NCBI GenBank assembly: GCA_963749485.1
Contig: CAVVMV010000013.1
Span: forward strand, 104,304 to 168,303
Origin: JAZGGS01 sp963749485
GTDB taxonomy: Bacteria > Bacteroidota > Ignavibacteria > Ignavibacteriales > Ignavibacteriaceae
Direction of reading: 5' to 3'
DNA length: 64,000 nucleotides
Part shown: positions 50,886 to 59,824 of the stretch, piece by piece
Position numbering within the stretch: the stretch's first letter is position 1
Layout of the letters: every line of letters begins with the position of its first letter
Position numbers and translations under genes: made by a program
The notes under the pieces: generated by a model
The model's database searches: none
What the model was told of the DNA's origin: nothing
The model's input: the letters and a program-made list of their open reading frames with translations, nothing else

Positions 50886-53148
50886 TTATTTATTCTTCTC
50901 CGCAATTAAATTAAGTGCGCTTCCTGCTTTAAACCATTCAATCTGTGCTCTGTTCATTGTATGGTTCAGCATTACTTCATCAGATGAACCATCTTTATGT
51001 TTAACTATCATCTTAACCGGTGTACCTGGAGCTAATCCATTCAGTCCAACTAAACTAATCTTATCATCTTCAAGGATTTTATCATAATCAGCCGGTTTGG
51101 CAAATGTTAAAGGAAGCATTCCCTGTTTTTTAAGGTTTGTTTCATGTATCCGCGCAAAGGATCTTACAATAATTGCTTTACCGCCTAAGAACCTTGGTTC
51201 CATTGCAGCATGTTCACGGCTTGAACCTTCACCATAATTTTCATCACCAACTACAACCCAACCTAATCCTTCTGCTTTGTAATGGCGAGCAACTTCAGGT
51301 ATGGTTTTATACTCACCATTCAGCTGGTCTTTAACTTTTCCTGCATCTTCGGTAAAGTAGTTAATTGCACCGATGAACATATTGTTGGATATATTGTCAA
51401 GGTGTCCTCTAAATCTTAACCAGGGACCTGCCATCGAAATATGATCGGTTGTACATTTACCTTTTGCTTTTAGAAGTACAGCAAGATCTTCATAATCATT
51501 TCCATCCCATGGTTTGAAGGACTCAAGCAATTGCAGTCTTTCACTTTCCGGGTTAACAACTACTTCCACACCTGAGCCATCTTCTGCCGGAGCAATAAAG
51601 CCACTGCTTCCCTCATCAAATCCTTTCGGTGGAAGTTCTTCCCCTGTTGGCGGATCGAGTTTAACTTTTTCACCTTTTTCATTTTCCAACTCATCGGTTA
51701 TAGGATTAAAGGAAAGCCGGCCGGCAATAACAAGTGCTGTGGTTAATTCAGGTCCTGCAACAAAAGCAAGTGTTTCAGGATTACCGTCATTCCTCTTTGC
51801 AAAGTTCCTGTTAAAAGATGTAACAATTGTATTCCTCTCACCTGTTTCAATATCCATTCTTTTCCACATACCAATGCAGGGTCCGCAAGCATTTGCAAGT
51901 ATTATCCCGCCAATATCAGTAAGTTCTTTTAGTTGTCCGTCACGCTCAATTGTTGCTCTAACCTGTTCTGAACCAGGAGTAATTGTAAACTGGGATATAG
52001 CTTTCAATCCCATCTTCTTTGCCTGCCTTGCTACACTGGCTGCTCTATCAATATCTTCATAACTTGAATTTGTACAGCTTCCAATTAAACCAACACTAAG
52101 TTTATCCGGATAATTATTTTCCTTTATCGCTTCTTTCATTTTGGATATTGGAACAGCTTTATCGGGAGAGAAAGGTCCGTTAAGATAGGGTTCCAGCTCA
52201 TCAAGATTCATTTCAATAACCTGGTCGTAATAGTTTTCAGGATTCTCAAAAACTTCTTTATCAGCTTTCAGTTCGTCTGCCAAACCTTCGGCAAGTGCAG
52301 CAACATTTGCACGTCCGGTTATTCTAAGATATGATGACATTTTTTCATCAAAAGGAAAAAGTGAAGTGGTGGCACCAATTTCTGCACCCATATTGCAGAT
52401 AGTTCCCTTTCCTGTGCATGAAATTGAATCTGCTCCTTCGCCAAAATATTCAACTATAGCACCTGTGCCTCCTTTAACAGTTAAAATGCCAGCCAGTTTT
52501 AAGAATAACATCTTTTGCCGAAGCCCAGCCGGTTAGCTTTCCGGTTAGTTTAACACCTATTAGTTTTGGCCATTTTAATTCCCAGGGCATTCCAGCCATA
52601 ACATCAACGGCATCTGCGCCGCCAACACCAATTGCTATCATTCCCAAACCACCTGCATTAGGTGTGTGCGAATCTGTTCCTATCATCATTCCACCGGGGA
52701 ATGCATAATTTTCCAAAACTACCTGGTGAATAATTCCAGCACCGGGTTTCCAGAATCCAATACTATATTTTTTTGAAATACTTTCAAGAAAATCATAAAC
52801 CTCTTTGTTCTCTTCGTTTGCTCTTGATAAATCATCTTTTGCACCAACCTGTGCTTGTATTAAATGATCGCAGTGAACTGTGCTTGGAACCGCAGCACTC
52901 TTTCTTCCTGCAGACATAAATTGCAATAGCGCCATTTGTGCAGTTGCATCCTGCATAGCAACTCTATCGGGTAAAAGTTCAACATAATCTTTTCCGCCAG
53001 TAAATTCTCTATCTGTTTTCTGCCACAAGTGACTGTATAAAACCTTCTCTGCATAAGTCATCGGACGGTTTAATATTTTTCTAACTGTTTCAAGTTTTGC
53101 TCTGTATCCTTCGTATGCTTTTTGTATCATATCAAAATTAGCCGTCAT
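50886..53148 (-). CDS. acn: Aconitate hydratase, mitochondrial type
   Basis: From ATG 53148 (MTANFDMIQKAYEGYRAKLE), chosen because AAGGA lies six bases upstream, about 750 residues follow. Cluster ligands are in GSCTNSSYEDIDRAASVA and ANACGPCIGMWKRMDIETGE. Other motifs are AVPSTVHCDHLIQAQ, MIGTDSHTPNAGGLGMIAIG and GEGSSREHAAMEPRFLGGKA. A shift near 52500 breaks the frame between ASAKDVIL and KLAGILTVKGGTG. It interconverts citrate and isocitrate in the TCA cycle. The length and the KPAD-type C terminus fit the eukaryote/Bacteroidota-like branch rather than AcnA (about 890 residues) or AcnB. Confidence 0.93.
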
Positions 53149-53323
53149 TGTTCTATCCTTTTTCATTAATAAAAAGAAAATAAGTGTTAGGAAAAATACT
53201 AAAAGCTGTAGAATTTAATTGTGCATTTATTCATTCAAAGCTGGAAAATCGGATAAAGATAGCTTTTATACCAAATTATTTTTTATCTTTTATGTTATAT
53301 ATTTATAAACTATGAGAGTATAG

Positions 53324-54691
53324 TTGGAAAGCAATCCCATCTTAGTTGTTGATGATGAAAGTTCATACCTTGAACTGGTAAAAAGTTTATTAAATGACGA
53401 AGGATATAAAAATGTTTTAACGGAAAACAATCCTTTGAAAGTGATGCCTTTACTTGAGCGAACAGATGTGGATTTAATTCTGCTTGATGTTTACATGCCG
53501 GAGATGAACGGACTTGACCTTCTTGAAAAAATATATGCCGAATATCCTTCCATCCCGGTAGTAATTGTAACTGCTGTAAACGAAGTTGAGATAGCACTAA
53601 AAGCAGTTAAGCTTGGGGCTTATGAATTTATTACCAAGCCGCCAAATACAGACCGTTTACTCTTAACCATTCAAAGAGCTTTAAGTAAGCGGCTCCTGGA
53701 ATCAGAAAGAGATTCATTAAGAAAAGCTTTTATTGATGAGAAACCAGAACGGAGAGTTTTTTCAGACCTGATTACTGACTCACCGTTAATGTACAAAGTT
53801 TTTGAACTTACAGAAATTTTTGCACCAACTAACGAAACAGTTTTAATTGCAGGCGAAACGGGAACCGGGAAAGATCTAATAGCAAAAAAAATACACGATC
53901 TTTCACCCCGCCGAGATCACCAGTTTATTCCTGTCAACCTTGCATCAATTTCAACTACGTTATTTGAAAGCGAACTGTTTGGACACAGGAAAGGAACGTT
54001 TACCGGCGCCAGTGATGATAAAATGGGTTACTTTGAATCAGCGAACAAAGGAACAATTTTTTTAGATGAAATTGGCGAACTGCCAATGCACTTGCAGGGA
54101 AAACTTTTAAGAACTATTCAGTATAATGAAATTTACAGAATAGGCGATTCCAAACCGGTGAACCTGGATATAAGAATCATTTCTGCCACAAATAAAGATT
54201 TGCTGGAAGCAGTTCATAAAAAAGAATTTAGAGCTGATTTGTATTATCGTTTGAACCGTGGATTCATTCATCTTCCACCACTCTATAAAAGAGGTGATGA
54301 TGTAATTATACTTACAGAACATTTTCTTGAAGCCGGTAACAAAGTTTACAACAGGAACATTCTTGGATTTTCTGAAGAAGTCCTGGAAGCGTTAAAGAGC
54401 TACACATTTCCTGGCAACATACGCGAACTTGAAAACATAATTATGAACGCAGTTGTAAAAACATCTAATGAAGAATACATTAAAGAGATAGACCTACCCG
54501 CAGAATATTTGAAGAAGCCGGAAGTAAAATCCAAACCAACAAAACTGATGAAACTTGAAGACGCAGAGGAAGAACACATCTTAAGTGTTATGAAATATGT
54601 TGGCAACAGTGTTCAAAGTGCTGCACCTATACTTGGTGTTAGTGAACGAACTTTACAGAGAAGATTAAAAACTATCCGCGATAAAAGCTGA
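53324..54691 (+). CDS. NtrC-family sigma-54-dependent response regulator beside pilin-like cassette
   Basis: 455 residues starting from TTG 53324. The receiver is complete: LVVDDESSYL, LILLDVYMPEMNGLDLLEKI with phospho-Asp, IVTAVNE and FITKPPN. The AAA+ domain has AGETGTGKDLIAKKI (Walker A), KGTFTGASDD (GAFTGA replaced by GTFTGA) and GTIFLDEIGELP. The Fis-type end reads NSVQSAAPILGVSERTLQRR. There is no adjacent histidine kinase. The next gene on the same strand, 261 bases on, begins the minor-pilin-like cassette, which has a sigma-54-type promoter, so this protein is the obvious candidate activator for it, as PilR is for pilA. Confidence 0.92.
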   Translation: MESNPILVVDDESSYLELVKSLLNDEGYKNVLTENNPLKVMPLLERTDVDLILLDVYMPEMNGLDLLEKIYAEYPSIPVVIVTAVNEVEIALKAVKLGAYEFITKPPNTDRLLLTIQRALSKRLLESERDSLRKAFIDEKPERRVFSDLITDSPLMYKVFELTEIFAPTNETVLIAGETGTGKDLIAKKIHDLSPRRDHQFIPVNLASISTTLFESELFGHRKGTFTGASDDKMGYFESANKGTIFLDEIGELPMHLQGKLLRTIQYNEIYRIGDSKPVNLDIRIISATNKDLLEAVHKKEFRADLYYRLNRGFIHLPPLYKRGDDVIILTEHFLEAGNKVYNRNILGFSEEVLEALKSYTFPGNIRELENIIMNAVVKTSNEEYIKEIDLPAEYLKKPEVKSKPTKLMKLEDAEEEHILSVMKYVGNSVQSAAPILGVSERTLQRRLKTIRDKS

Positions 54692-54807
54692 CCTAAAAAT
54701 TCTTAGGATATATTTTCCAATTCAGATTTACCCCAATTACTAATCTTTATAATAGTTAAAATATGTAATAATTATTACTGATTTTTCCACTAATATCGGT
54801 AAATATA

Positions 54808-54815
54808 ACCGCCAT
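54808..54815 (+). promoter_or_regulatory. ACCGCCAT motif upstream of first sigma-54 promoter
   Basis: The same eight bases occur at 59666-59673 upstream of the second cassette promoter. They are 69 and 79 bases before the respective -24 elements, a difference of about one helical turn. Both lie where an NtrC-type enhancer site might be. Chance occurrence in AT-rich DNA is unlikely but possible. Confidence 0.3.
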
Positions 54816-54883
54816 ATTTGTCGAATAATACTTCTTTTCTCACAAAGAAGGATTTCTCATAAAAAAGAGAAACAATATTTTTA

Positions 54884-54899
54884 TAGCATATTTTTTGCA
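54884..54899 (+). promoter_or_regulatory. Sigma-54 (-24/-12) promoter candidate, cassette 1
   Basis: TAGCATATTTTTTGCA aligns with the consensus TGGCACGNNNNTTGCA: the -12 TTGCA is exact, while the -24 has TAGCA for TGGCA. It lies 54 bases before the ATG at 54953. It is weaker than the second copy at 59752. Confidence 0.5.
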
Positions 54900-54920
54900 T
54901 ATTCAATACGAATTGAATAT
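54899..54920. promoter_or_regulatory. Perfect inverted repeat at expected start of cassette 1
   Basis: ATATTCAAT (54899-54907) and ATTGAATAT (54912-54920) flank ACGA. It begins at the end of the -12 element, so it spans the predicted transcription start and could be a repressor site or a 5' hairpin. No counterpart is seen at the second promoter. Confidence 0.4.
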
Positions 54921-54952
54921 ATAATTATAAAATATCGGGGAGAGCAATAATT

Positions 54953-55438
54953 ATGAACAGTAATCAATCATTATTTAGTTTAGGTGCTTTACTTCTTTTT
55001 TCACTCATCTCGATGCGTTTTAATTCAACACTTCTTGAGAATTCTACTGTTGAAACTGAGAATAAAGTATACCTTACTGCATTTTCGCTTGCAGATGATT
55101 TAATAGAAGAGATTAAACAAAAAGCTTTTGATGCCGCCACAGTTAAATTTCCTACAACAAATCCAGAGGATCTTACCCCAGCAGACGGTCTTGGTCCCTG
55201 GAGTGGGGAATACTATCCTAATTATAATGATATTGATGATTTTAACGGTTATATACGCCCTGTTAGCGCTCCTCATGCTGAGAACTATTCAGTCATTTGT
55301 GAAGTATGTTATGTAGATGCCGATAATCCTGATCAGAAAGTAATGACTCAAACATTCTATAAAAGAGTCCGTGTAACAATAACAAGTCCTTACATGAGAA
55401 GCCCGATTGTTTTATCAATGATATTCACACTTAAATAA
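54953..55438 (+). CDS. Minor-pilin-like protein A1 (cassette 1, first gene)
   Basis: A 161-residue protein: a short polar start (MNSNQSLF), one long hydrophobic helix (SLGALLLFSLISMRF), then an amphipathic helix (TAFSLADDLIEEIKQKAFDA) and a beta-rich C-terminal part ending VRVTITSPYMRSPIVLSMIF. This N-terminal-helix-plus-globule plan resembles PilV/GspI minor pilins, but there is no GFTLxE cleavage site, so a standard prepilin peptidase may not process it. Its paralogue is at 59825-60353, sharing A-S-L-A-x-x-x-I-E-E and the S-P-(Y/F)-M-R motif. A GGGGAG site precedes the start. I do not recognise a named family. Confidence 0.72.
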   Translation: MNSNQSLFSLGALLLFSLISMRFNSTLLENSTVETENKVYLTAFSLADDLIEEIKQKAFDAATVKFPTTNPEDLTPADGLGPWSGEYYPNYNDIDDFNGYIRPVSAPHAENYSVICEVCYVDADNPDQKVMTQTFYKRVRVTITSPYMRSPIVLSMIFTLK

Positions 55439-55451
55439 AGATAAAATAAAA

Positions 55452-56000
55452 ATGAGTATAATGCTTGATATAATGGGTTCTGTTATTATTGCCGGACTTA
55501 TGGTTATAATGTTAATGAAATTTAATATCTATCAATCTACTACTAAGTTTGCATCCGACTCAGAACTTCAAATGCAGCAGAATTCAAAAACCCTGGCTGA
55601 AATTATTGACCACGACTTTAGAAAAATCGGTTACGATTATGATAGTACTGCATTCGTCCAGGCTGATTCAGAAAAAGTATCTTTCTTTTCAGATATTGAT
55701 AGAAATGGTTCCATTGATTTTGTGAGCTATTTTTTAGGTGATACGAGTGAAGTAACTGGAACAACAAATCCAAAAGACCGAATTCTCTACCGTGTTGTTA
55801 ATTCAGACACAATTAGAGGTCCTTCTCTTGGCCTTACCAAGGCAAAATTTTCATATTTAGATGATGTTTACACCGAGACCACTACATTATCTGATATAAA
55901 ATATGTAAGGGCAGAGTTGTGGGTTGAATCAATTGAACCAGTGGGTGAAGAATATATTTTTACTTACTGGGAAATAACAATTAATCCAAGGAACTTATAA
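55452..56000 (+). CDS. Minor-pilin-like protein B1 (cassette 1, second gene)
   Basis: A 182-residue protein with an N-terminal helix (MLDIMGSVIIAGLMVIMLMK) directly at the start and a globular domain. Conserved with its paralogue at 60363-60962 are DFRKIGYDYDS, FFSDIDRNGSIDFVSYFLGD and NPKDRILYRVVNSDT. The DxDRNGxxD stretch looks like a calcium-binding loop of the kind found in PilW/GspJ-type and other minor pilins. The end is YIFTYWEITINPRNL. It lies 13 bases after A1 and one base before C1. Likely role: a component of an extracytoplasmic fibre or export complex, inferred from architecture. Confidence 0.72.
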   Translation: MSIMLDIMGSVIIAGLMVIMLMKFNIYQSTTKFASDSELQMQQNSKTLAEIIDHDFRKIGYDYDSTAFVQADSEKVSFFSDIDRNGSIDFVSYFLGDTSEVTGTTNPKDRILYRVVNSDTIRGPSLGLTKAKFSYLDDVYTETTTLSDIKYVRAELWVESIEPVGEEYIFTYWEITINPRNL

Positions 56001-56001
56001 T

Positions 56002-57009
56002 ATGGGACGTGCAACAATAATATTAATAATTGGCTTATCAGTTATTGTCAGCTTTTTGATTCTAAGCCTTAATGCTAACTCTAAAGAAGGTTTGAGAACA
56101 ACAGTTGATCATTATGAAAACACCCAGGCAAGATTAATAGCAAATTCGGGGGTTGAGGCGTATTTAGAAAAAATGCGAAGAGATAAAACCTTAAAAGGAA
56201 CGCATAATAATAACAGCCTGATGGATGGATCTTACGATATAGACATTTCAGGACCTGATTCTTTGGGGATTGTTACATCTGTGGGTCATTTTGGAAATAC
56301 AAATCATCAAACAATTGTTAAAGTTTCTCGTGAACCTGTTGATATGCCACCTTTTAAAGGCGCGTTACATATTGTTTCAGATGTCTTAGGATTAAAATTA
56401 AATGGTAACCTGGATATAAACGGAAATGACACTAACATTGATGGTTCTCCGGGACCTGAGCCTTCATTACCAGGCGTAGCTTTAGATGATCCTTCAGATA
56501 GTGCGTATTTTATAAACAATATCAAACCCAAAATAGCAAATGACATCGAAGGATTAGGAGGTTCACCAAGTGTTTATTCCGACCCTGATGTTGTTGATTG
56601 GGAGGAAGTAATGATGAATCTTATTTTTTCTGCTGATCAAACTGTTTCAACAGGAACATATTCATCAGAACATTTTGGAACACCAACAGTTCCACAAATT
56701 ACTCATATGTATGGCGACATTCATTTATCTGGTACCTGCGATGGTGATGGAATAATGGTAGTTAATGGTAATCTTACTATGAGTGGGAATTTTACATATC
56801 GAGGAATTATACTAGTCTACGATGAGTCTACAATAGATTGTCAAATAACTGGAAATGGTGGTATATACGGAGCAACAATTCTTGTAGGATCTGATGTAGA
56901 TCTTCATGCAACTGGTAATTCAGAATTTTTCTACAGTAGTGAAGCAATAAATAATGCTCAACTATACCTCAAATCATCCAGGTTTAAAATAGTGAGCTGG
57001 TGGGAGTAA
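56002..57009 (+). CDS. Minor-pilin-like/PilX-like protein C1 (cassette 1, third gene)
   Basis: A 335-residue protein. An N-terminal helix (TIILIIGLSVIVSFLILSL) leads to ENTQARLIANSGVEAYLEKM, which resembles the PilX N-terminal segment (ArxxANSGxEaa). A central region has NLDINGNDTNIDGSPGPEPS. The C-terminal part has repeated short beta-strand units with NGN/SGN turns (MVVNGNLTMSGNFTYRGIIL), suggesting a right-handed parallel beta-fold. Its paralogue at 60974-61830 keeps the N-terminal helix and EAHNIAVSGANMA. It shares a stop/start junction with B1, so the three are translationally linked. Confidence 0.72.
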   Translation: MGRATIILIIGLSVIVSFLILSLNANSKEGLRTTVDHYENTQARLIANSGVEAYLEKMRRDKTLKGTHNNNSLMDGSYDIDISGPDSLGIVTSVGHFGNTNHQTIVKVSREPVDMPPFKGALHIVSDVLGLKLNGNLDINGNDTNIDGSPGPEPSLPGVALDDPSDSAYFINNIKPKIANDIEGLGGSPSVYSDPDVVDWEEVMMNLIFSADQTVSTGTYSSEHFGTPTVPQITHMYGDIHLSGTCDGDGIMVVNGNLTMSGNFTYRGIILVYDESTIDCQITGNGGIYGATILVGSDVDLHATGNSEFFYSSEAINNAQLYLKSSRFKIVSWWE

Positions 57010-57316
57010 TAAATTTTACAAGTTATTTCTTACTGAACTAATGATTAAGCTTTAGAATTTATTTAAGGTTAGTGTTTTAATTTATATTAAATAAAATAAT
57101 TATCAGTCCTTCTGCTACTTAGGCTTACAAATCATTCAATAGCATTATAATAACGTTTTTGCTAAATGCTTCTTTGCACTTAATTCATACATAGTGTCGC
57201 CTTTATTATCAGTATTAACTTAATATTAGTTCGAATTCTTTGAGTTTTTTTTGTAATTAAAATGGTTTAATTTTTATTATGCTTATTATTCAATTTAATC
57301 ACATTTAAGGTGTATT
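57010..57316. other. Gene-free AT-rich stretch after cassette 1
   Basis: This 307-base gap has no open frame, RNA gene or strong hairpin that I can see. It presumably carries the promoter for the lipoprotein at 57317, but I find no clear TAnnTTTG or -24/-12 match. Confidence 0.45.
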
Positions 57317-58003
57317 ATGCGAAACAATTTAATTAATCGAATAATTCTATTTGCCATATTCAATTTATTAGCACTAGGCCTGTTTAGTGCTTGCGATACA
57401 GCTGAAACAAATTATGTCACAGCTTCATTAAGTTTTTCTTCTGGGGCAAACCTTAATAAAGGAATGGATGGAACATTTCAATTGGATACAGTAAAAATCT
57501 TATTAGAGATATTAAAATTAAAAATCAATCTGCTAATGATGGACATCCGTAAAAGTGGGTCCCTTTGTGGTGTATCTTAATTTGGAAGGAATGACTACTG
57601 ACTTTGCCGTTGGTAATATTTTTGCCGGCACATATGATCGAGTAAAATTTGAAATTCATAAAGTCGGGGCAGCTGAAACATCACCTGATCCAGAATTCTG
57701 GGAAGGAAATGATAGTAATTTACGTTATTCTGTTATAGTAAAAGGGAAGTATAATTCAGAAGACTTCATATACAAATCACGTAAGTCTGCAAAGCAAGAT
57801 CTAAAATTAGAAACACCGGTTGAAGTTGGAGAAAATGAGATAGCAAATCTAACTATTACTGTGGATCCTTATACTTGGTTTTATGATGACACTACACCTC
57901 TTGGATCCAACCGATCCAGATAATGAGAAGTGAAATAGATAAAAACATTAAAGAATCATTCAAGAAATGCTTTAGAGATGATAACCACGATGGTACTAAC
58001 TGA
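57317..58003 (+). CDS. DUF4382-like lipoprotein
   Basis: A lipoprotein signal (FAIFNLLALGLFSACDT) with lipobox LFSAC is followed by VTASLSFSSGANLN. After shifts near 57540, 57905 and 57933 come VGPFVVYLNLEGMTTDFAVG, NIFAGTYDRVKFEIHKVG and LETPVEVGENEIANLTITVD, ending RDDNHDGTN at 58003. The middle fits DUF4382, a beta-sandwich domain of unknown function in surface lipoproteins. The C-terminal DNHDGTND resembles a calcium-binding loop. It lies between the two pilin-like cassettes. Confidence 0.65.
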
Positions 58004-58054
58004 TTAATAATATGATTTGATCCGATTATTAATTGATACGATTTCAAACAAATT

Positions 58055-58402
58055 CTAATCTCTTATACTACCTGATGAAGTTACGCTATTATCAGAATTA
58101 ATTGTAACAGTATAATCGTTGCAAAAATCTGTGTGAAGAACATAAACGATATCATCTTGAACTCCCTGGATTGATATAGTAAATTCAATATCACCACGAG
58201 CAAAAGTTCGTCTTTCAGATGATGTGCCAGGTTCAATATTATTTATATTTTCGGTGTTACCACCTGATGTTTTAATTTGAATATCTGCTTTACCTGTTCC
58301 ATTGTTAACTAGTAAAACACTAGGATTTTCACCATCACAACTATCGCAACCTGCGATCGAGAAACAAATAAATAAAGAAATCAAAAATGCTGCTATTTTC
58401 AT
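58055..58402 (-). CDS. Small hypothetical lipoprotein
   Basis: 115 residues from ATG 58402 (MKIAAFLISLFICFSIAGCD), with GGAG nine bases upstream; the lipobox is SIAGC. The mature part is beta-rich (SVLLVNNGTGKADIQIKTSG; DIVYVLHTDFCNDYTVTINS) and has three Cys after the lipidated one (DSCDG, DFCND), probably one disulphide pair. I do not recognise a family. It converges on the DUF4382-like lipoprotein with about 50 bases between. Confidence 0.62.
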   Translation of the reverse strand: MKIAAFLISLFICFSIAGCDSCDGENPSVLLVNNGTGKADIQIKTSGGNTENINNIEPGTSSERRTFARGDIEFTISIQGVQDDIVYVLHTDFCNDYTVTINSDNSVTSSGSIRD

Positions 58403-58616
58403 CTTAAACTCCAGAATTATTTTATATATCAAAAAATATTATTACAGTCTATAGATTTTTATTGTGTTCCAAACTCCCAAGCATCAAATAATGTGCTCTA
58501 AATGTGTAAGAAAATCAAAATTATTGTTGACTTTATTAATTCAAGAAAAGTATAAATAGGGAACTAAGAAAGTAAAATCTATATTGGATTTTAATTATAA
58601 TCAATTAAGACCTAAC

Positions 58617-59180
58617 TTATCCTTCTGCTAGTTTCCAGTCAACATCATCATCAAAATTTTCTTGTGGTAAATCACTACTACCAGGTTCTTCATTAGAATC
58701 CATTGGTGAGATGTAGTCAGCTGGATTTATATCATTGTTAACTTCGTTTTCAACTTCATTTTCAACTTCATCATTAATCTTCAAATTATCAGCTATTTTT
58801 TTATCAGATGATGAGAGTTGCTTAAGTTCTGCGGAATTCATCTTAAACAAAACACAATCAGTTTCGGCAACAGCAGACGAAATCCTTTCGCCGCCTTTTA
58901 GTATTTCATCTTCTCCAAAAAAGTCTGATAAAAATTTATGTTTAACATTAGCATTACCATTACCGTTACCGTTACCGTTACAGGAAAATTTAATTTTAAC
59001 CTCCCCTTCAACAATTAAGAATATTTCTGATGCTGCATCGCCACAGACATATAAAATATCACCTTCCTTTACCTCGAAAAAATATTTTGGTTTCAGATAA
59101 GGTTTAAGAACTGATCCCGATATACCCTTAAATAATCCATTCGTTCTAAGTAGTCTGATTCGTTCGGCGTCAACTATCAT
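58617..59180 (-). CDS. Cyclic nucleotide-binding-domain protein with acidic tail
   Basis: 187 residues from ATG 59180 (MIVDAERIRLLRTNGLFKGI), with AAAGGGG upstream. The cNMP beta-roll is visible: YFFEVKEGDILYVCGDAASE, IFLIVEGEVKIKF, HKFLSDFFGEDEILKGGE (phosphate-binding cassette region, FFGE) and TDCVLFKMNSAELKQL. A Cys-Asn-Gly repeat tract lies inside the roll. There is no helix-turn-helix: after the core comes a 60-residue acidic, Asn-rich tail (VENEVENEVNNDINPADYI). It cannot be a CRP/FNR activator; it may act as a regulatory subunit. It lies between the two pilin-like cassettes, divergent from cassette 2. Confidence 0.8.
   Translation of the reverse strand: MIVDAERIRLLRTNGLFKGISGSVLKPYLKPKYFFEVKEGDILYVCGDAASEIFLIVEGEVKIKFSCNGNGNGNGNANVKHKFLSDFFGEDEILKGGERISSAVAETDCVLFKMNSAELKQLSSSDKKIADNLKINDEVENEVENEVNNDINPADYISPMDSNEEPGSSDLPQENFDDDVDWKLAEG
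58953..58982. repeat. Hexanucleotide tandem repeat in the cNMP-binding gene
   Basis: Five six-base units (ATTACC, ATTACC, GTTACC, GTTACC, GTTACA on the plus strand) encode the Asn-Gly tract in the beta-roll. Length change would add or remove two residues without shifting the frame. A second 12-base repeat encodes VENEVENEV in the tail. Confidence 0.8.
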
Positions 59181-59665
59181 GATTATATCCCCTTTCAGGA
59201 GTTTTCTGAACAAAATTTTATTTACAGTTAAGTTAAATTTTGTTAGAGATAACTTGTTAAATTCAAAAAGAACAAAAACAATACCACATTAAAACAACGA
59301 TTACAGACGATTTTTTGATGATAAACATAGCAACCGTTGAGTAAAAAGAATAAATTACGTGTGCGAACTTGTGTCATTTCAATTGGGAAGTATAGCTTTA
59401 ATCCTTCGAAGAGAATGAAGCATATTACATTTTAGAATTAAAAATTTGAAAACTTTGTTTAATCTGTATTGAGTAATTTTTAGCAATATTTACTCTTTTC
59501 AAACAATATTGGATTAAAAATTAATGAATTCACTCAAGTAATTTTCTTTCCTGATAGAGAAAGAGTGAATAAATCATTCTAACTTATAATACTACAGGGT
59601 GCTATTCTTATCAACTAATTATCAGATTACTCTCCGAAGATATTGACGTTACACAGGTTGTTTTT

Positions 59666-59673
59666 ACCGCCAT
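59666..59673 (+). promoter_or_regulatory. ACCGCCAT motif upstream of second sigma-54 promoter
   Basis: The second occurrence of the eight bases seen at 54808-54815, here 79 bases before the -24 element. The shared position and phasing suggest a common activator site. Confidence 0.3.
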
Positions 59674-59705
59674 TTATGCTTCCTAAAAGGATAAACTTTT
59701 CTTAA

Positions 59706-59723
59706 TTGTTCAAAAATGAACAA
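59706..59723. promoter_or_regulatory. Inverted repeat upstream of cassette 2 promoter
   Basis: TTGTTCA (59706-59712) and TGAACAA (59717-59723) are perfect arms around AAAA, ending 29 bases before the -24 element. It may bind a dimeric regulator. I do not see it at cassette 1. Confidence 0.35.
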
Positions 59724-59751
59724 ATATCAAAGATTAAATGAGGTAAAGTAT

Positions 59752-59767
59752 TTGCACGAAATTTGCA
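59752..59767 (+). promoter_or_regulatory. Sigma-54 (-24/-12) promoter, cassette 2
   Basis: TTGCACGAAATTTGCA matches TGGCACGNNNNTTGCA at all but one fixed position (T for the first G of GG). The spacing is exact. It lies 58 bases before the ATG at 59825, almost the same distance as in cassette 1. Confidence 0.7.
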
Positions 59768-59824
59768 ATCTCTCGTTAATTAGATTTATTAATAATTTTT
59801 AACATTCCCCGGAGTGGATGATTT

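Larger units (their letters stand above)
59181..59824. other. Long intergenic region upstream of cassette 2
   Basis: 644 bases without a gene between the divergent cNMP-binding gene and cassette 2. It holds the ACCGCCAT motif (59666-59673), an inverted repeat at 59706-59723 and the sigma-54 promoter at 59752-59767. The left half (59181-59640) shows nothing else I can support. Confidence 0.55.
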
